DNA of 64,000 nucleotides from Ktedonobacter sp. SOSP1-85 (GTDB taxonomy: Bacteria; Chloroflexota; Ktedonobacteria; Ktedonobacterales; Ktedonobacteraceae). Position 1 is the first letter of the stretch. Each line of letters begins with the position of its first letter. This document shows positions 63,906 to 64,000 of this stretch, one piece after another. Location of the stretch: positions 1,341,501 to 1,405,500 of the forward strand of contig NZ_BNJI01000001.1 in NCBI RefSeq assembly GCF_016587415.1. Reading direction: 5' to 3'. Below the pieces are notes generated by a model. That model saw nothing but the letters and a program-made list of their open reading frames with translations. It was not told where the DNA came from and searched no databases. Made by a program: the position numbers and the translations under genes.

Positions 63906-64000
63906 TTGTGTATGTTCCTTTCTTGGTTTCAACCTGATTATTACGGCACCCCTGCGGCCAAAGCAGAGCTAATCCTCTTGAGGGACTCCACTCTACTTCA

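Larger units (their letters stand above)
60495..63960 (-). repeat. Tandem duplication of precursor units (A-D)
   Basis: Four units of about 765-780 bases, each with promoter region, 5' leader, precursor gene and palindromic terminator: A about 60495-61257, B 61258-62038, C 62039-about 62760, D 63409 to beyond 63960. The 5' leader (with GAGCGCGTCT and GAAACCAAGAAAGGAACA on the minus strand) and promoter region are almost identical in A-C. Units C and D are separated by about 600 extra bases holding a plus-strand RNA unit. Confidence 0.85.

Overview
The window looks like part of the chromosome of a Ktedonobacteria-type member of the Chloroflexota. This is inferred from the mixture of content, not from a marker gene. 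It has moderate-to-high GC housekeeping operons, a bacterial XPB helicase, a CDC48-type ATPase, orphan TnpB genes, class II lanthipeptide synthetases with large families of precursors, and a polyketide synthase. No rRNA is present; there is one tRNA.

Positions 1-15.4 kb are mostly housekeeping. They hold the end of an alpha/beta hydrolase, an XPB-type helicase, a thioredoxin-fold protein with a degenerate active site, and mannose-6-phosphate isomerase (manA). On the minus strand follow the thrB-thrC pair and a branched-chain amino acid operon that reads small membrane protein, ilvB, ilvN, ilvC, leuA, then thpR and ftsH. Positions 15.9-22.7 kb form a formate module: an OFA-family transporter followed by a three-gene formate dehydrogenase. 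Its catalytic subunit carries an in-frame UGA in the selenocysteine context, followed by a SECIS-like hairpin. Positions 22.8-28.1 kb carry a CDC48/VCP-like double AAA ATPase and a GAF/PAS histidine kinase. Both are interrupted by a one-base frameshift at a CCCC run.

Positions 28.1-40.6 kb are a patchwork: two orphan TnpB genes, tRNA-Val(CAC), two small membrane proteins, a tandem pair of acyl-CoA dehydrogenases, a secreted CHAP-domain protein, a nucleotidyltransferase, and gene relics (a GDP-mannose dehydratase, a recombinase tail, an ISAzo13/glycosyltransferase chimera). The stretch ends in an intact IS630-type element with 'TA' flanks.

Positions 41.1-50.7 kb hold a small biosynthetic cluster: one highly reducing type I PKS (KS-AT-DH-cMT-ER-KR-ACP), a type II-like thioesterase with Cys at the nucleophile position, and an R2lox-like dimetal oxidase. 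Positions 51-64 kb hold a class II lanthipeptide locus on the minus strand. It has two LanM synthetases, one precursor with a classical Gly-Gly leader next to the first LanM, and six members of a second precursor family. That family has a conserved leader, a Gly-rich spacer, two conserved Cys-containing core blocks and a variable charged middle. Four of the six lie in tandemly duplicated units, each with its own near-identical promoter region and a perfectly palindromic terminator. A plus-strand unit with a strong sigma70-type promoter and a structured non-coding RNA is inserted between the last two units.
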